A DNA stretch of 64,000 nt from Oscillospiraceae bacterium (GTDB lineage: Bacteria; Bacillota; Clostridia; UMGS1810), in the NCBI GenBank assembly GCA_015068975.1, contig SVJM01000005.1:1-64000 (forward strand), written 5' to 3'. Under the pieces are notes generated by a model, which made no database searches, had not been told where the DNA came from, and saw only the letters and a program-made list of their open reading frames with translations. Positions 27,445-35,297 of the stretch are shown in pieces; within the stretch, counting starts at the first letter, position 1, and each line of letters starts with the position of its first letter. The translations under genes were made by a program, and so were the position numbers.

Positions 27445-29226
27445 ATGAATGTCCGTAACGAAATGGAAAACTATATATCTACAAATGAAAACAATGGCGC
27501 ATTACTTATAACAGGAAAATGGGGATGCGGAAAAACATATCTTTTAAAACAAATCGCAGATGATTTAAATGCTAATAGCAACAATTTAATTGTTATCATA
27601 TCATTATTTGGAATAGATAAAATCGATAGTTTTCATCAGGCGGTAAAAGAAAGTGTATTTTTTGCAAAAGGTTTTGAAGAACATGGTGAAATTGTGAAAA
27701 ATGCCTTTTCTAAGTTTAAAGATAAAGCAACGCCCTTAATAAATGCCCTGTCTGAATATTCTAAAATTGCAAAAGGCGTTAATACTGCCCTAACCATAAA
27801 TTGGCAAGATTTTTTCACTGTTGAAAAAGAAGTTCAATGCAAATGCGGTAAAGAGAAGGTAAACAAGAAATTAGTTTTAATTTTCGATGATTTTGAAAGA
27901 GCCGAATTCGATGGTGTTAAATTAATGGGTGCCATCAATGAATATTGCGAAAATAAAGAAATTAAAGTAATTATAGTTGCTGATGAAAACCATATTAATA
28001 ACAATAAGTATTTAGAATTTAAGGAAAAACTAATATCAAGAACTATTAAGTTAGTTCCAGATTATGATAATACTATCAGTTCAATTATAAATAACTATAA
28101 AGAATATGCGACAGGGTATCGTGATTTCTTATTACAAAACATAGAAATTATACAGAAGCTATTTAAAGAAAGCGGGACGGAAAATCTGCGTTCTCTAAAA
28201 TCATTACTCTTGGATTTTGAACGAGTATACTCCACTTGGTTAAAGACTGATGTTTCACAGAAGTTCTTACCTAAAGTTTTGTATATATTTGGTGCTATGT
28301 TATTTACTGCTAAAGCAGGTGATTACACAGAAGATGAAAAATATGGAGATATGTTTTTAGATTCGAAATTAAGTAAAAAATACAAGGAATGGGAAGGGTG
28401 TTATAAACTCAGTTCACTAAAAAACTGGATTGTTGCTGGCTTATGGAACAAGATGGATTTTATAGAAGAAGTTAATATGAAATTCAATATACAAGAAATG
28501 AGGGACGATGAAAAATTCACAAGATATATCTTTTGGGATTTAGATCAAGATTTAATTAATAAGGGTATGCCAGTAGCCGTTAACAAAGCCTATGACGGAG
28601 AATTATGTTGTGATGACCTTATTGGACTGTTGCAAAAAATCAAAGCTATGAAAAAATATGATATTCCCCTTCCTTGCGATGTAGATTACTCAAAAATATC
28701 TGACGGATTTGATAAAAGAAAACAAAAAATTATATCTAATGAAGTTACCGAACCCAAAAGACGAACATTTTCCGAAAAGCACCAAGTTGAAGAAGAAGCT
28801 TACCCGTTATATCAAAAAATAGAGAAATTAGATAATCAATTAATACCTATAAGGAATAAAAAAGCGTTAATTGATTATTTGAATACCTCTCAAAAACCTT
28901 CTTACCATTTTGAAGGAATGGTTATTGGCTCATTTGATTCAGAACTGATGAAGTTATGTTTTGAAAAGTATTGTTCAGCTAATAATGCAGAAAAACGTGA
29001 GTTAGCAAGACTTGTTATTGGATTGGGTTTTACAGATAATTTCTATATAAATTTGGATGAATTTAATGAAACTATAAAAAGCCTATTAGAGTTAAAGGAA
29101 AAGTTAAAAAAATATAAATTATCTTTAAACGACTATATTACAATTACTAATGTAAATGAATATATAAAGGAAATTGAAAAGTTAATCAATAATGTAAATG
29201 ATTGTATATCATTAATCAAAAAATAA
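27445..29226 (+). CDS. KAP-type P-loop NTPase
   Basis: A 593-residue cytoplasmic NTPase. Walker A is GKWGCGKT (Gly24-Thr31), the GxWGxGK(S/T) form characteristic of KAP ATPases, and Walker B is LVLIFDDFER (Asp148-Asp149, Arg152). A CKCGK pair at about 131-136 lies before Walker B. Unlike many KAP proteins no transmembrane pair is evident. The C-terminal half is helical and unrecognised. KAP NTPases are frequent in phage-defence loci. ATG 27445 is preferred: GGGAG lies eight bases upstream. The gene ends at a strong terminator, closing the unit of four genes starting at 24618. Confidence 0.85.
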   Translation: MNVRNEMENYISTNENNGALLITGKWGCGKTYLLKQIADDLNANSNNLIVIISLFGIDKIDSFHQAVKESVFFAKGFEEHGEIVKNAFSKFKDKATPLINALSEYSKIAKGVNTALTINWQDFFTVEKEVQCKCGKEKVNKKLVLIFDDFERAEFDGVKLMGAINEYCENKEIKVIIVADENHINNNKYLEFKEKLISRTIKLVPDYDNTISSIINNYKEYATGYRDFLLQNIEIIQKLFKESGTENLRSLKSLLLDFERVYSTWLKTDVSQKFLPKVLYIFGAMLFTAKAGDYTEDEKYGDMFLDSKLSKKYKEWEGCYKLSSLKNWIVAGLWNKMDFIEEVNMKFNIQEMRDDEKFTRYIFWDLDQDLINKGMPVAVNKAYDGELCCDDLIGLLQKIKAMKKYDIPLPCDVDYSKISDGFDKRKQKIISNEVTEPKRRTFSEKHQVEEEAYPLYQKIEKLDNQLIPIRNKKALIDYLNTSQKPSYHFEGMVIGSFDSELMKLCFEKYCSANNAEKRELARLVIGLGFTDNFYINLDEFNETIKSLLELKEKLKKYKLSLNDYITITNVNEYIKEIEKLINNVNDCISLIKK

Positions 29227-29232
29227 TTTTTT

Positions 29233-29278
29233 AAACTGTAATATCGGCGGAAAGACTGATATTACAGTTTTTCTTTTT
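29233..29278 (+). terminator. Intrinsic terminator of the accessory unit
   Basis: Perfect 13-bp stem AAACTGTAATATC / GATATTACAGTTT with a 12-base loop and a T-rich tail, six bases after the KAP NTPase stop codon. Confidence 0.9.
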
Positions 29279-29308
29279 ATGCAAAAAAGAGAAAAATGTC
29301 AAAAGCGA

Positions 29309-29337
29309 TTGTAAATAATAAAAAAGTGTGTTATAAT
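29309..29337 (+). promoter_or_regulatory. Promoter of the candidate structured RNA
   Basis: -35 TTGTAA (29309-29314), 17-bp spacer, -10 TATAAT (29332-29337). The predicted start site near 29344 coincides with the first base of the closing stem of the downstream RNA. Confidence 0.75.
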
Positions 29338-29343
29338 ATGTAC

Positions 29344-29546
29344 GCTACAAACTTATAATCTACAATAGGATATTTATAATCAAATTTCAACAATCGGGGT
29401 ACACTCTTTGTGAAGAGCGTACACTTCGATTATCATACAACCCGAAAGTTGAAATTATGATTATAAGTGTGTAGCAACCTTTAACATCGAAGTCACTGCG
29501 TTTTTCAGGTGCGTGGCTCTGTGTAAAGGTGCTGCGCACTTTTTTA
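29344..29546 (+). ncRNA. Candidate structured non-coding RNA or leader
   Basis: About 200 nt between a promoter and an intrinsic terminator with no ORF. The 5' end (29344-29360) pairs with 29459-29475 in a 17-bp closing stem with one mismatch. Inside, AATTTCAAC (29383-29391) pairs with GTTGAAATT (29448-29456), leaving a 22-nt bulge on one side, and a hairpin with bulges spans 29392-29431. A second domain, 29478-29529, pairs CCTTTA with TAAAGG and AGTCAC with GTGGCT. The terminator hairpin (29525-29546, AAAGGTGC TGC GCACTTTT) shares its 5' arm with that second domain, so the two could be alternative. It may be an independent sRNA or a regulatory leader for the lipoprotein gene 90 nt downstream. 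No known RNA family was recognised. Confidence 0.65.
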
Positions 29547-29637
29547 TTTGGAAAATATAAAGAGGAAAGGAGTTTAAACAGTAATCATCCATTTAGAAAG
29601 TGCAAGTAGATTTATTTTTAAGAAAAGAGGAAAACCT

Positions 29638-30711
29638 ATGAAAAAATTTTTAACTTTATTTTTGGTAATAACTATGTTGTTTTCTCTGTCTGCTTGCGGA
29701 GAAAAAACATCAAATGATACTGTTTCAAACTCAAAATCTGTTTCAAAAGCTATTACTAAAGCAGACACCATTGAAGAACTTGACGAATTAGTTTTGAAAG
29801 ATGTTACAGACACAATTACAACACTTACTACAGAATTTGAAAAGTTATCTACTGATATTGCTACATATGACAAGTATAAAACTGACATTAACAAGGTTAA
29901 GGAATTTTATGATAAAGTCCAAAATGATACTAAACTCTTGTGTATCAGATTACGAGAATATAGCTCAGCATATGCAGAATTAATTTTATCTTCTGACAAG
30001 TCATTTGATGATAAATATGACGAGTTTGATGCCCTTTACGATTCGGTGTATGAGGACGCTCGTGACGAAATATATGATGAAATTTACGATGGTATTCTTG
30101 ATGATATGTACGATGGTTTTTATGATGGCATTTTAGACGATGCTTATGATAATATTCCTTATGATGAATGGTCTGATGCTCGTTCTGACGAATACGATTT
30201 GTGGTCTGATACCCGTTCAGAAGTATATGATATATGGTCGGATGCAGGTTCTGACATATATGATTTTTGGTCTGATATGAGAGGCGAGATGTGGGATAAA
30301 GATATAGAAAAAGCCAAGAAAAAACTTCAAGAGTTCATAGCTGATATTGAAATTTTATATGGAAAATCATAAGAACAAGAAAAAGCAAATACTGATACAA
30401 AAAACGATGAAGCGGCAAAAGAAGCAACAACCACACAATCATCAACTGATGACAAACAGTGGAAACAATTTTTAGAAGATTACGAAGATTGGGTTGATGA
30501 TTATATTAAAATAGTAAAAAAATATAGTGAAAATCCTACTGATACATCAATATTATCAGATTATACAGAAATGATAACAGAACTTGCCGAATGGCAGACA
30601 GAAGCTGAAGAAATGGAAGAAGAGTTAGAAGATGCTTCGCCGGAAGAGTTGGCGGAATATTCTGCTGAATTATTAAAAATAGCTGCAAAGATTGCCGAAG
30701 CAGCATACTAA
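29638..30711 (+). pseudogene. Lipoprotein gene interrupted by an in-frame TAA
   Basis: The first 244 codons encode a lipoprotein: a lipobox LSAC near residue 20, a helical region, and an acidic repeat area (about 130-220) where YDxWSDxRS-like units recur four times. A TAA stop at 30370-30372 follows, but the same frame stays open for 112 more codons to 30711 and encodes a plausible acidic helical domain (KQWKQFLEDYEDWVDDY and EYSAELLKIAAKIAEAAY). I believe related proteins contain both parts as one chain, as in DUF6591-like lipoproteins. A single CAA-to-TAA change would explain it. The second part has no good start of its own. AAGAGG precedes ATG 29638. A truncated secreted lipoprotein could still be made. 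Confidence 0.75.
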
Positions 30712-30723
30712 ATTACATATCAT

Positions 30724-30757
30724 AAAGTGATGTTCCTTGTTGGCGCATCACTTTTTT
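30724..30757 (+). terminator. Terminator after the broken lipoprotein gene
   Basis: AAAGTGATG pairs with CATCACTTT, followed by TTT. It lies 13 bases after the second TAA, which supports the original gene having extended to 30711. Confidence 0.85.
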
Positions 30758-30954
30758 GTTACAAAGAAACACAGGAAACGTTTCTGTGTGCTGTCAAAAT
30801 TTCCTTATGCAGAAATCATCGGATTCAATGAAAACACTTAAAAATCCTGATGAACAATAAATAGAAGTAAGTTTTAAAAGGGAACTGCAAAAAATCTATT
30901 TTCACAGTCCCTGTTGTTGAATTAAGGGGATAGAAAAAAGACTTCAGAACGGAG

Positions 30955-31168
30955 AAACTGAGCCGAAACCTTTGGTTTCGGGTTACCCGAAGGTGTATGC
31001 GATACACCGAGAGGCGAAGTTTATTCGTAGCAAAAAGGCACAAAAAAAGGGGAAATATTACATAAAAATGTAATATTTCCCACATAATGAGTAATTTGTA
31101 AGTTTTATTGTGCATTCAGGTTTTCGACTTATGTATAATCTATGCCTTTTTGCGATCTGGAGTTTTTT
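30955..31168 (+). repeat. Structured intergenic repeat, copy B
   Basis: Full-length member of the family described at 54026-54271. Stem 1 pairs AAACT (30955-30959) with AGTTT (31018-31022), enclosing GAGCC...GGCGAA. Between these, two extra hairpins occur: CCGAAACC/GGTTTCGG and GGTGTA/TACACC. Stem 2 pairs GCAAAAAGGCA (31030-31040) with TGCCTTTTTGC (31143-31153), 11 bp perfect, and encloses the AAATATTACAT hairpin. The tail is GATCTGGAGT plus T7. The gap 30758-31215 otherwise holds nothing I can assign. Confidence 0.75.
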
Positions 31169-31215
31169 TGCATTCCCTTTTCTTTTAGGGCTTTATATCC
31201 ATATATAACAAACAA

Positions 31216-31247
31216 AAACCCCTCTGTGATGATTCACAGAGGGGTTT
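31216..31247 (-). terminator. Terminator of secF (bidirectional)
   Basis: Perfect 14-bp stem AAACCCCTCTGTGA / TCACAGAGGGGTTT with a four-base loop; T-run on the minus strand. Confidence 0.92.
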
Positions 31248-31267
31248 AACTTTATTCGTTTATATTC

Positions 31268-32419
31268 TTATTTATCGCCTTTGATCATAGCCCAGAATGG
31301 ACCTGCAACGAAGATAGAAGAATATGTTCCGCATACTACACCAATGATGATTGGAAGTGCGAACTGTCTTACACTTGGTACACCAAGGATGTAAACCATA
31401 CCGATTGTAAGAAGTGTTGTAACAGATGTATTGATGCTTCTTGTCATAGACTGTTTGATACTCTTGTCAACAGTTTCTGAGAATGTAAGCTTCTTATCAA
31501 ACTTTCTGTTTTCTCTGATTCTGTCAAATATAACGATTGTAGCGTTGATAGAATAACCGAGAATTGTAAGAACAGCAGCGATAAATGAAGTATTTACCGG
31601 AAGCTGGAATATAGCGTAGATTGAAAGGATGATAAGCACGTCGTGAGCGAGAGCTACGATAGCTGACAAACCTGACAAAAGCTCAAATCTGATTGTGATA
31701 TATACAAGCATAAGAATGATTGCAATGATGATTGCGATAAGGGATTTGCCCCAAAGCTCTGCACCCATAGATGCTGCAACCTTTTCTTCACTTGTGATTC
31801 TGATCTGACCGAATTTGTCCGCAAGAGCAGTTTTTACTTTGTCTGCAGTTTCACGGTCAAGCTCGTTCATCTTGAGAAGGAATCCGCCTTCACTGCTCTG
31901 TACACCTGATACCTTTACCCCTTCAACCTTGCTGAGAACTTCTCTTACTTCATTTTCGTTAAATGTATAAGATTTGAGAAGTGGAGTCTTTTCTGATGTA
32001 ACAACACCTTCTGCCTTAGATCCTGTTTCAAAAGCATTCTGTGTCTGTGGAATAGCTTCTGTTGCGTCGATTGCTTCCTCTGTAGCAGCTTCAGTTGTTG
32101 TTTCAGTTGTTGTTTCTGTTGTTGTTTCTGTTGTTGTTTCTGTTGTTGCTTCTGTTGTTGCTTCTGTTGTTGCTTCAGCCGGTGTTTCAGTAGCTTCTTC
32201 CTTAGCTTCTTCTTTTGCTTCTTCCTTATTGTCTTCTGCTACTGTACCGTCGTCAATCTTATCAGCTTCAAGGATTACGTCTACAGCCATTGTGTAACCG
32301 CCTGTGAAGTCGATATCTGTGTTAAATCCGCCAAAAATGGAGAAGCAGATAATGCCCACGATAATTATGATTGCCGGAATAGTGAAAAAGATTTTTTTCT
32401 TATTTGTATAACTAAACAT
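31268..32419 (-). CDS. secF: Protein-export membrane protein SecF with Thr/Glu-rich insertion
   Basis: SecF and SecD form a proton-driven complex that pulls translocating proteins across the membrane. The 383-residue product has TM1 (about 10-30), a conserved DFTGG motif after it, and the C-terminal five-helix bundle with GYSINATIVIFDRIRENR, the family signature. Between the first strands of the extracytoplasmic domain lies an unusual ~75-residue low-complexity insertion (about 55-130), rich in Thr, Glu and Ala, encoded in part by a 12-bp microsatellite. Normal SecF has about 300 residues, so this insertion explains the excess. The start overlaps the stop of secD. Confidence 0.93.
   Translation of the reverse strand: MFSYTNKKKIFFTIPAIIIIVGIICFSIFGGFNTDIDFTGGYTMAVDVILEADKIDDGTVAEDNKEEAKEEAKEEATETPAEATTEATTEATTETTTETTTETTTETTTEAATEEAIDATEAIPQTQNAFETGSKAEGVVTSEKTPLLKSYTFNENEVREVLSKVEGVKVSGVQSSEGGFLLKMNELDRETADKVKTALADKFGQIRITSEEKVAASMGAELWGKSLIAIIIAIILMLVYITIRFELLSGLSAIVALAHDVLIILSIYAIFQLPVNTSFIAAVLTILGYSINATIVIFDRIRENRKFDKKLTFSETVDKSIKQSMTRSINTSVTTLLTIGMVYILGVPSVRQFALPIIIGVVCGTYSSIFVAGPFWAMIKGDK
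32094..32177. repeat. 12-bp microsatellite in secF
   Basis: Seven tandem units of GTTGTTGTTTCT (variants ...GCTTCT, ...TTTCA), each adding four residues (Thr/Glu/Ala-rich) to SecF. Unit changes keep the frame, so length variation between strains would be tolerated. Confidence 0.85.
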
Positions 32420-33720
32420 TATTGCTGACCTCCTTTGCCCATTGCACAGTATAATTTAGGGTTTCTGATACCAAATCCTGCAAGCTGTTTCAAGAGGAAT
32501 TTGGTTACGAATATTGCTGTAAACATACTTACTATAGTACCGATGAACAATGTGATTGCAAAACCAACAATTGAGCCTGTACCGAAGAAGAAGAGAACTG
32601 CTGCAGCAATCAATGTAGTTACGTTAGCATCAATGATAGCTGTGAGGGCTTTGTTAAAGCCTGCATCGATAGATGCACGGAGAGTTTTGCCAAGTCTTAA
32701 TTCATCTTTGATTCTTTCGAAGATGATTACGTTGGCATCAACTGCAGTACCTATTGTAAGGATGATACCTGCGATACCGGGGAGAGTAAGGTTTACTCTG
32801 AAGAGTGCAAGTACCCATGCAACGATTGAAGTGTATGCTACCAATGCAACACTTGCCATAAGTCCGCACATTCTGTAGAAGATAAGCATAAAGAGCATTA
32901 CAAGAATAAGTGCGATAAGTGCAGCCTGCAAGCTCTTGTTAAGTGCTTCATCACCGAGAGTAGCACCAACTGTTCTTGATTCGATTACATTGAGCTTGTA
33001 TGGAAGCTGACCTGATTTGATCTGACTTGCCAAAGTGCCTGCTGATGTTGCATCGAAGTCACCTGTGATAACACATGTTTCATCGTCGATTCTTTCCTGA
33101 ACTCTTGGTCTGGAGATTTCGATTTCATCAAGGAAAATAGAGATGAAGTTCTGTCCTTCAGGCTGTGAAGCGAGTGTGCCTGTAGCTTCAGAAAATTTAG
33201 TCTGACCTTCTTTTGTAAGTTCAAGAGATACATAATGCTGCTGTCCGCCCTGTTCTGATACCTGTCCGAACATTGCTTCTGCAGTCTTAACGTCTGTAGC
33301 ACCTTCCATAACTACTGATCCGTCAGGAGCTCTGAATGAGAGCTTCGCAGTTGTACCGAGAAGTTCAATTGCATCCTGTGGGTTGAGTACTGAAGGCATC
33401 TCAACTCTTACTCTGTTGTCACCCTGCTTCTGGGTGGTAGCTTCTGTAAGATTCTGACTATCAAGTCTTGCTCTTAATACGCTTTCGATTGTGCTCAAGT
33501 CTTCACTTGAAACATCTGTTACGGGGTTGCCGTTGTCATCAACAGGTTCAAACACGATTGCAGATCCGCCTGCAAGGTCCATACCCTTTCTGATGCCGGT
33601 CTCTTCGTCCATAACACCTGCAATTCGATAACTGCCAAGATCAACACCAAATGCACATATTGCAAGTGCAGCGATGACGATGATAGCAATTAAAAACTTT
33701 GCTATGCTTTTTGATTTCAT
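32419..33720 (-). CDS. secD: Protein-export membrane protein SecD
   Basis: A 433-residue SecD with N-terminal TM, the conserved GxDLxGG motif (KGMDLAGGSAIVFEP), the extracytoplasmic P1 domain and a six-helix C-terminal bundle with TIGTAVDANVIIFERIKDE. Length is typical for Firmicutes SecD. ATG 33720 is chosen because AAGGAGG lies eight bases upstream; the frame extends a further eight codons. The promoter at 33755-33783 drives secD-secF. Confidence 0.96.
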   Translation of the reverse strand: MKSKSIAKFLIAIIVIAALAICAFGVDLGSYRIAGVMDEETGIRKGMDLAGGSAIVFEPVDDNGNPVTDVSSEDLSTIESVLRARLDSQNLTEATTQKQGDNRVRVEMPSVLNPQDAIELLGTTAKLSFRAPDGSVVMEGATDVKTAEAMFGQVSEQGGQQHYVSLELTKEGQTKFSEATGTLASQPEGQNFISIFLDEIEISRPRVQERIDDETCVITGDFDATSAGTLASQIKSGQLPYKLNVIESRTVGATLGDEALNKSLQAALIALILVMLFMLIFYRMCGLMASVALVAYTSIVAWVLALFRVNLTLPGIAGIILTIGTAVDANVIIFERIKDELRLGKTLRASIDAGFNKALTAIIDANVTTLIAAAVLFFFGTGSIVGFAITLFIGTIVSMFTAIFVTKFLLKQLAGFGIRNPKLYCAMGKGGQQ

Positions 33721-33754
33721 TTGTTTTTCCTCCTTGTAAGACATACATAAGTGT

Positions 33755-33783
33755 ATTATATATCCAAAACCATTTTAAGTCAA
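33755..33783 (-). promoter_or_regulatory. Promoter of secDF
   Basis: Minus strand -35 TTGACT (33778-33783), 17-bp spacer, -10 TATAAT (33755-33760). Confidence 0.8.
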
Positions 33784-33885
33784 CACAAAAAAGAGAATTT
33801 TGTCATTAATTTTTCAAAAATATTTCTCTTTAAATGCTATTTATCCGAAATATATTGTATATATGTGTGCATTGCGGTCAATATA

Positions 33886-33930
33886 GCAAAAAAAGAGACG
33901 AAAAAGTCCTTTTAAGGATTATTTTCGTCC
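33886..33930 (-). terminator. Terminator of the TIGR04086-like gene
   Basis: On the minus strand GACGAAAATAATCCTT pairs with AAGGACTTTTTCGTC and is followed by CTTTTTTT. Confidence 0.8.
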
Positions 33931-33941
33931 CACTATTATGA

Positions 33942-34358
33942 TTAATTATTCTTTTTTGATTTAAGATTTATCCCTATTATTCCGCCTGTGATTCCGAGCA
34001 CTGCTCCTTCAAGAATCAGCCTTAATGGATTTGCAAGATTTATATAGTCATCTATTAATATAATTCCCGCAAGATAGAGTATGGCACAGAAAGCTACTCC
34101 TGATACAAGACCCTTAAGCCAGCCTTTGGTTCTTTCGCCAAAAGTGAAAACTACCGAGCATATAAGTATGGCAATAAGTCTTAATATATTTACCGATGGG
34201 GTGATTATATCTTCAGATATATCTGTGTATGTGATTGCCAACGAAATTATAAATATGAAAGCTACACACAGTATAATGCCCAAGGTCAGTGTTTTAATAA
34301 GCTTTGCTGCTATGCCTGTATCTGATTTTTCGTAAACACGGGTTTCTTTACAAATCAT
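33942..34358 (-). CDS. TIGR04086-family (YrzE-like) membrane protein
   Basis: A 138-residue membrane protein with four predicted TM helices: about 20-45, 52-72, 80-105 and 110-132, the last glycine-rich (LGITGGIIGI). Small proteins of this type are conserved next to yajC/secDF in Clostridia; the function is unknown, though the location suggests a link to protein export. ATG 34358 has GGAGG eight bases ahead, and that ribosome binding site is inside the large hairpin at 34359-34411. Confidence 0.8.
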   Translation of the reverse strand: MICKETRVYEKSDTGIAAKLIKTLTLGIILCVAFIFIISLAITYTDISEDIITPSVNILRLIAILICSVVFTFGERTKGWLKGLVSGVAFCAILYLAGIILIDDYINLANPLRLILEGAVLGITGGIIGINLKSKKNN

Positions 34359-34411
34359 AATGCCTTCCTCCAAAAATAATCTTAATAAAGACTATTCCGG
34401 AAGAAGGCATT
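34359..34411 (-). promoter_or_regulatory. Hairpin sequestering the ribosome binding site of the TIGR04086-like gene
   Basis: On the minus strand AATGCCTTCTTCC (34399-34411) pairs with GGAGGAAGGCATT (34359-34371), 13 bp with one G-T pair, burying the GGAGG and reaching the base before ATG. A second stem inside, AATAGTCTT/AAGATTATT, stabilises it. There is no T-run, so it is not a terminator. Translation would be low unless the hairpin is opened. Confidence 0.7.
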
Positions 34412-34423
34412 TGATTACAAATA

Positions 34424-34702
34424 TTATTCTTCAGCAGGCTTTGTCACTTCTCTGATTGCCCATCTTTTGATTTTTATCTGTGATGGCTCACCGAGAGAAC
34501 CTGTTTCGATAACAAGATCGTCATCCTTGATAGAAACAATCTTACCGCAGATGCCGCCGATTGTAAGGATTTTGTCTCCTACAACAAGTGCTGCAAGCAT
34601 CTCCTGAACAAGCTTTTCTTTTTTCTTCTGGGGACGGATCATCATAAAATACATCACCGCAAAAAGAACAATCATCATTACTATTGGATAATACTGACCC
34701 AT
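34424..34702 (-). CDS. yajC: Preprotein translocase subunit YajC
   Basis: A 92-residue single-TM protein associated with SecDF. The N-terminal helix (about 5-22) is followed by MIRPQKKKEK and a basic cytoplasmic domain containing VGDKILTIGGICGKI, the family signature. Length typical. ACGGAGG precedes the ATG. It is 65 bases upstream of the TIGR04086-like gene and reads toward secDF. Confidence 0.95.
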   Translation of the reverse strand: MGQYYPIVMMIVLFAVMYFMMIRPQKKKEKLVQEMLAALVVGDKILTIGGICGKIVSIKDDDLVIETGSLGEPSQIKIKRWAIREVTKPAEE

Positions 34703-34735
34703 TGTGTTTACCTCCGTATTTATAATATATTGTGT

Positions 34736-34765
34736 ATTATATCACAAATGAGGAAATATTTGCAA
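34736..34765 (-). promoter_or_regulatory. Promoter of yajC
   Basis: Minus strand -35 TTGCAA (34760-34765), 18-bp spacer, -10 TATAAT (34736-34741). Confidence 0.6.
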
Positions 34766-34794
34766 GAGTTTTTTGCTTATATAATATATGGACA

Positions 34795-34841
34795 AATAAA
34801 AATCTCTCAATCCGGCTCAGCAATGCCTTTTTGAGAGATTT
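34795..34841 (-). terminator. Terminator of the AbrB-type gene
   Basis: AAATCTCTCA pairs with TGAGAGATTT across a 22-base loop; TTTTATTT follows on the minus strand. Confidence 0.75.
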
Positions 34842-34903
34842 GTTTTACTTATGTAGCTTTATAAATATTTCCAGGATATTTCCCAGCAAAATATCGTGCA
34901 ATA

Positions 34904-35152
34904 CTACTGCATATCCTTAAGCTGACTCAAGCAATCAGGACATATATTTTTGTCTTTGTATGCAGTCACATTACGGGCGTTTCCGCAAAAAATACATGAA
35001 GGTTCGTATTTTTTCAGAATGATTGTGTCTGCTTCTACAAAAATCTCAAGACCGTCTTTTTCTTTAATATTAAGATTTTTTCTCAGTTCGATAGGTAGAG
35101 TGATCCTTCCCAATTCATCAAGTTTTCGTACTATTCCCGTTGATTTTAGCAT
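34904..35152 (-). CDS. AbrB/SpoVT-type regulator with C-terminal zinc finger
   Basis: An 82-residue swapped-hairpin AbrB-family DNA-binding protein. The domain at 1-50 reads STGIVRKLDELGRITLPIELR, close to AbrB/SpoVT. A C-terminal CIFC...CPDC motif (about 55-78) should bind zinc. Clostridial members of this type act as transition-state or sporulation regulators. ATG 35152 is chosen over an upstream frame start because AAAGGAG lies seven bases ahead. It is divergent from spmA, which it might regulate. Confidence 0.88.
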   Translation of the reverse strand: MLKSTGIVRKLDELGRITLPIELRKNLNIKEKDGLEIFVEADTIILKKYEPSCIFCGNARNVTAYKDKNICPDCLSQLKDMQ

Positions 35153-35297
35153 TTTATTCTCCTTTAAGCATAGTGTATATATATAATATTCCGTAATCTT
35201 CATCATAAAGATATACTATAATTCGTTTAAAGTCAATATAAATTAATGTTTTGTAAAAAATATGTAACTTTTTATGATATTTAAGGAGTGGAAAATA

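Noticed and set aside
29344-29475. Retron non-coding RNA
   Set aside because: The long closing stem is suggestive but there is no reverse transcriptase gene adjacent and no recognisable msr/msd arrangement.
29525-29546. T-box leader
   Set aside because: The AAAGGTGCTGCGCAC segment only loosely resembles the T-box sequence, and no specifier stem or downstream aminoacyl-tRNA or amino-acid gene follows.
32419-33302. Overlapping ORFs on both strands in secD
   Set aside because: They are frame shadows; secD has the expected length, motifs and ribosome binding site.
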